A program made the position numbers and the translations under genes. A model generated the notes under the pieces. The model had not been told where the DNA came from. It saw nothing but the letters and a program-made list of their open reading frames with translations, and searched no databases. Below, piece after piece: positions 7,364 to 8,720 of a stretch of DNA of 8,720 nt; within the stretch, counting starts at the first letter, position 1; each line of letters opens with the position of its first letter. Source of the stretch: Bacteroidales bacterium. GTDB lineage: Bacteria > Bacteroidota > Bacteroidia > Bacteroidales > WCHB1-69. Where the stretch lies: assembly GCA_012519525.1 (NCBI GenBank), contig JAAYQB010000054.1, positions 1 through 8,720 on the forward strand, written 5' to 3'.

Positions 7364-7395
7364 AAAAAAAAGCAACTTTCTAAAAGAGAGTTGCT
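7364..7395 (-). terminator. Intrinsic terminator of the tRNA-Pro/tRNA-Arg unit
   Basis: On the minus strand AGCAACT (7395-7389) pairs with AGTTGCT (7377-7371). The inner bases extend the stem to about 11 bp, with one G-T wobble and a 3-nt loop. The stem is followed directly by a run of T residues (complement of the A run 7364-7370). It starts 10 nt after the 3' end of tRNA-Arg and insulates rsmA from tRNA transcription. Confidence 0.85.
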
Positions 7396-7405
7396 ATGTG
7401 TTTTG

Positions 7406-7479
7406 TGATTCCGATGCGATTCGAACGCATGACCTACTGCTTAGAAGGCAGTTGCTCTATCCAGCTGAGCTACGGAACC
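7406..7479 (-). tRNA. tRNA-Arg (anticodon TCT)
   Basis: A 74-nt cloverleaf can be folded by eye. The 7-bp acceptor is GGTTCCG with CGGAATC (one G-T pair), the D arm is GCTC/GAGC, and the anticodon arm is ACTGC-CTTCTAA-GCAGT. The variable loop is AGGTC, the T arm is ATGCG-TTCGAAT-CGCAT, and A is the discriminator base. The anticodon is complementary to 7443-7445 and reads AGA and AGG codons, the arginine codons expected to be common in an AT-rich genome. CCA is not encoded and must be added after transcription. It is second in a two-tRNA unit, 16 nt after tRNA-Pro. Confidence 0.96.
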
Positions 7480-7495
7480 TGTATGTTTTTTTAAG

Positions 7496-7569
7496 TCGGG
7501 ATGACAAGATTCGAACTTGCGACCTCTTCGTCCCGAACGAAGCACGCTACCAAGCTGCGCTACATCCCG
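7496..7569 (-). tRNA. tRNA-Pro (anticodon CGG)
   Basis: A 74-nt cloverleaf. The acceptor CGGGATG pairs fully with CATCCCG. The D arm is GCGC/GCGT, the anticodon arm is CTTCG-TTCGGGA-CGAAG, the variable loop is AGGTC, the T arm is GCAAG-TTCGAAT-CTTGT, and the discriminator is A. The C1 start of the acceptor is typical of bacterial tRNA-Pro. Anticodon CGG (7533-7535) reads CCG. CCA is not encoded. It is first in the unit, with a -7 box 18 nt upstream. Confidence 0.96.
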
Positions 7570-7587
7570 CTGAAAATTTAAAGAATG

Positions 7588-7595
7588 CAAAAATA
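7588..7595 (-). promoter_or_regulatory. Bacteroidota -7 box for the tRNA-Pro/tRNA-Arg unit
   Basis: The minus strand reads TATTTTTG, matching TAnnTTTG, 18 nt before the 5' end of mature tRNA-Pro. This leaves a short 5' leader for RNase P to remove. It sits back to back with the aroB promoter in a 103-bp intergenic region. Confidence 0.55.
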
Positions 7596-7638
7596 CTAAT
7601 TATTTTGATAAGTTTAACGGTTGTTTTAAAATTTTCTT

Positions 7639-7646
7639 TACATTTG
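7639..7646 (+). promoter_or_regulatory. Bacteroidota -7 box for aroB
   Basis: TACATTTG matches TAnnTTTG, 26 nt before the aroB ATG. A TTG at 7621-7623 could be the -33 element, but the 15-nt gap is shorter than usual, so that half is doubtful. It diverges from the tRNA promoter, with about 43 bp between the two boxes. Confidence 0.55.
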
Positions 7647-7672
7647 CAAAAAGAGAAACAAAATAAAACATC

Positions 7673-8716
7673 ATGGTAGAAAATTCTATATTTTACAATG
7701 AAGATGCTTTCGGTAAATTATCTGAAATTATTGATAATGAGTCTGAAAAATTTATTTTATGCGATACGCAAACAAAAAAATACTGTTTGCCTTATTTGTC
7801 ATCAAAAATTCCGACACTCACAAAAGCTACTATTTTAAGCCTACCAAAGGGCGAAAACAGCAAAGAATGGGAGTCTGCAATCTATGTATGGGATAAATTA
7901 TTGAAAAAAAATGCCGACAAACATTCCATATTGCTGAATGTTGGCGGAGGTGTTGTATGCGATTTGGGAGGTTTTGTAGCATCGGTCTTTAAAAGAGGAA
8001 TTACTTATGTGAACATTCCCACTTCGCTAATGGCTCAAGTTGATGCGGCTATTGGCGGTAAAACAGCTATTAATTTTAATGGAATTAAAAACCAGATAGG
8101 GAGCTTTTATTTGCCTCAGTATGTTTTTATTTTTAATGACTTGCTGTTAAGTTTACCTAAAAAACACTACTTATCTGCTTTTGCAGAAATGTTAAAACAC
8201 GCATTAATTGCTGATAAAAAATATTGGGAAGCATTAAAACAGATAAAAAATACAAAAACAATCATTAATCATCAACACCTTATTCAACAATCAATAAACA
8301 TAAAAGAAAATATTGTAGCTCAGGATTTTAAAGATTGTAAAGAAAGAAAAAAGTTAAACTTCGGTCATACAATAGGGCATGCAATAGAAGCTGAATTATT
8401 GAAAAACAGAAAAAATATTTTACATGGCGAAGCCATTGCGTGGGGTATGTTGGTCGAGGCTCATTTGTCGTGGCAAAAAGGCTTTTTGTCTTCTCAAGAC
8501 TTGGAAGAAATAAATGCTGTTATCAGAGGTTATTATTATTCATTACCAACATATTATATCAATGAAAACAATCTTATTAAATTGATAAAAAACGATAAAA
8601 AACGTATTAGTAACAATTCAAACATTACTTTATTAAAAGGAATAGGATGTGCAATTATCAATCAAAACTGTTCCGATAGTGAGATACGAAAAGCTGTTCG
8701 TTTTACTTTTCAATAA
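7673..8716 (+). CDS. aroB: 3-dehydroquinate synthase
   Basis: 347 residues, close to the normal length; the stop is 4 nt before the window edge. It catalyses the second shikimate-pathway step, turning DAHP into 3-dehydroquinate with NAD+ and a divalent metal (usually zinc) in the cytoplasm, towards aromatic amino acids. The NAD-binding glycine motif is GGGVVCDLGGF from residue 91, followed by the signature RGITYVNIPTSLMAQVDAAI and GGKTAIN. Expected metal ligands are present: E172 in FAEMLKHA, H232 in GHTIGHAIE and H251 in HGEAIAWGM. H236 is the second histidine of the GHTIGHA motif. No ATG lies close upstream in frame. It has its own promoter and is not in an operon with other shikimate genes inside this window. 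Confidence 0.97.
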   Translation: MVENSIFYNEDAFGKLSEIIDNESEKFILCDTQTKKYCLPYLSSKIPTLTKATILSLPKGENSKEWESAIYVWDKLLKKNADKHSILLNVGGGVVCDLGGFVASVFKRGITYVNIPTSLMAQVDAAIGGKTAINFNGIKNQIGSFYLPQYVFIFNDLLLSLPKKHYLSAFAEMLKHALIADKKYWEALKQIKNTKTIINHQHLIQQSINIKENIVAQDFKDCKERKKLNFGHTIGHAIEAELLKNRKNILHGEAIAWGMLVEAHLSWQKGFLSSQDLEEINAVIRGYYYSLPTYYINENNLIKLIKNDKKRISNNSNITLLKGIGCAIINQNCSDSEIRKAVRFTFQ

Positions 8717-8720
8717 AAAA

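Noticed and set aside
7398..7679. Plus-strand 93-codon open frame between rsmA and aroB
   Set aside because: It is the antisense of the two tRNA genes. Its peptide (IRTHDLLLRRQLLYPAELR and similar) is the well-known artefact of translating tRNA complements, and it overlaps the aroB start.

Overview
The window looks like a chromosomal segment from an AT-rich member of the Bacteroidota, probably of the Bacteroidales type. Four observations point there. There is a type IX secretion system (T9SS) plug-like protein. Next to it is a large secreted C10-family cysteine protease fused to beta-helix and repeat modules of the kind common in this phylum. Bacteroidota-type -7 boxes (TAnnTTTG) stand before every transcription unit whose start is visible, and Shine-Dalgarno sequences are weak or absent.

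Layout from left to right. Positions 1-2453 (minus strand) hold the N-terminal 817 codons of a C10 peptidase; its C-terminus lies beyond the left edge. A 130-bp AT-rich divergent promoter region follows. Next is a plus-strand cluster: the T9SS plug-like gene (2584-3942), tex (3947-6073, only 4 nt downstream) and a small gene for a free-standing TonB C-terminal domain (about 6127-6528). The small gene's N-terminus appears disrupted by a 1-nt frame change in a homopolymer stretch. This gene converges on rsmA/ksgA (7304-6525, minus), and their stop codons overlap in a TTAA palindrome. Upstream of rsmA, also on the minus strand, is a tRNA-Pro(CGG) - tRNA-Arg(TCT) pair with its own promoter and a clear intrinsic terminator. 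Diverging from the tRNAs is aroB (7673-8716, plus), which ends just inside the right edge.

How the genes relate. Most of the window is housekeeping: Tex (RNA/transcription accessory protein), RsmA (16S rRNA dimethylation), two tRNAs and AroB (shikimate pathway). The accessory theme is secretion. The C10 protease has a signal peptide and the layout of a T9SS cargo, and it is divergently transcribed from a gene whose product resembles the plug of the SprA outer-membrane translocon. Whether that adjacency is functional cannot be settled from the sequence alone.

I found no CRISPR array, insertion sequence, prophage, toxin-antitoxin or defence system, and nothing I would call a new biological system. 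The points most worth a second look are the protease's modular architecture, the frame break in the TonB-like gene, and the protease/plug adjacency.
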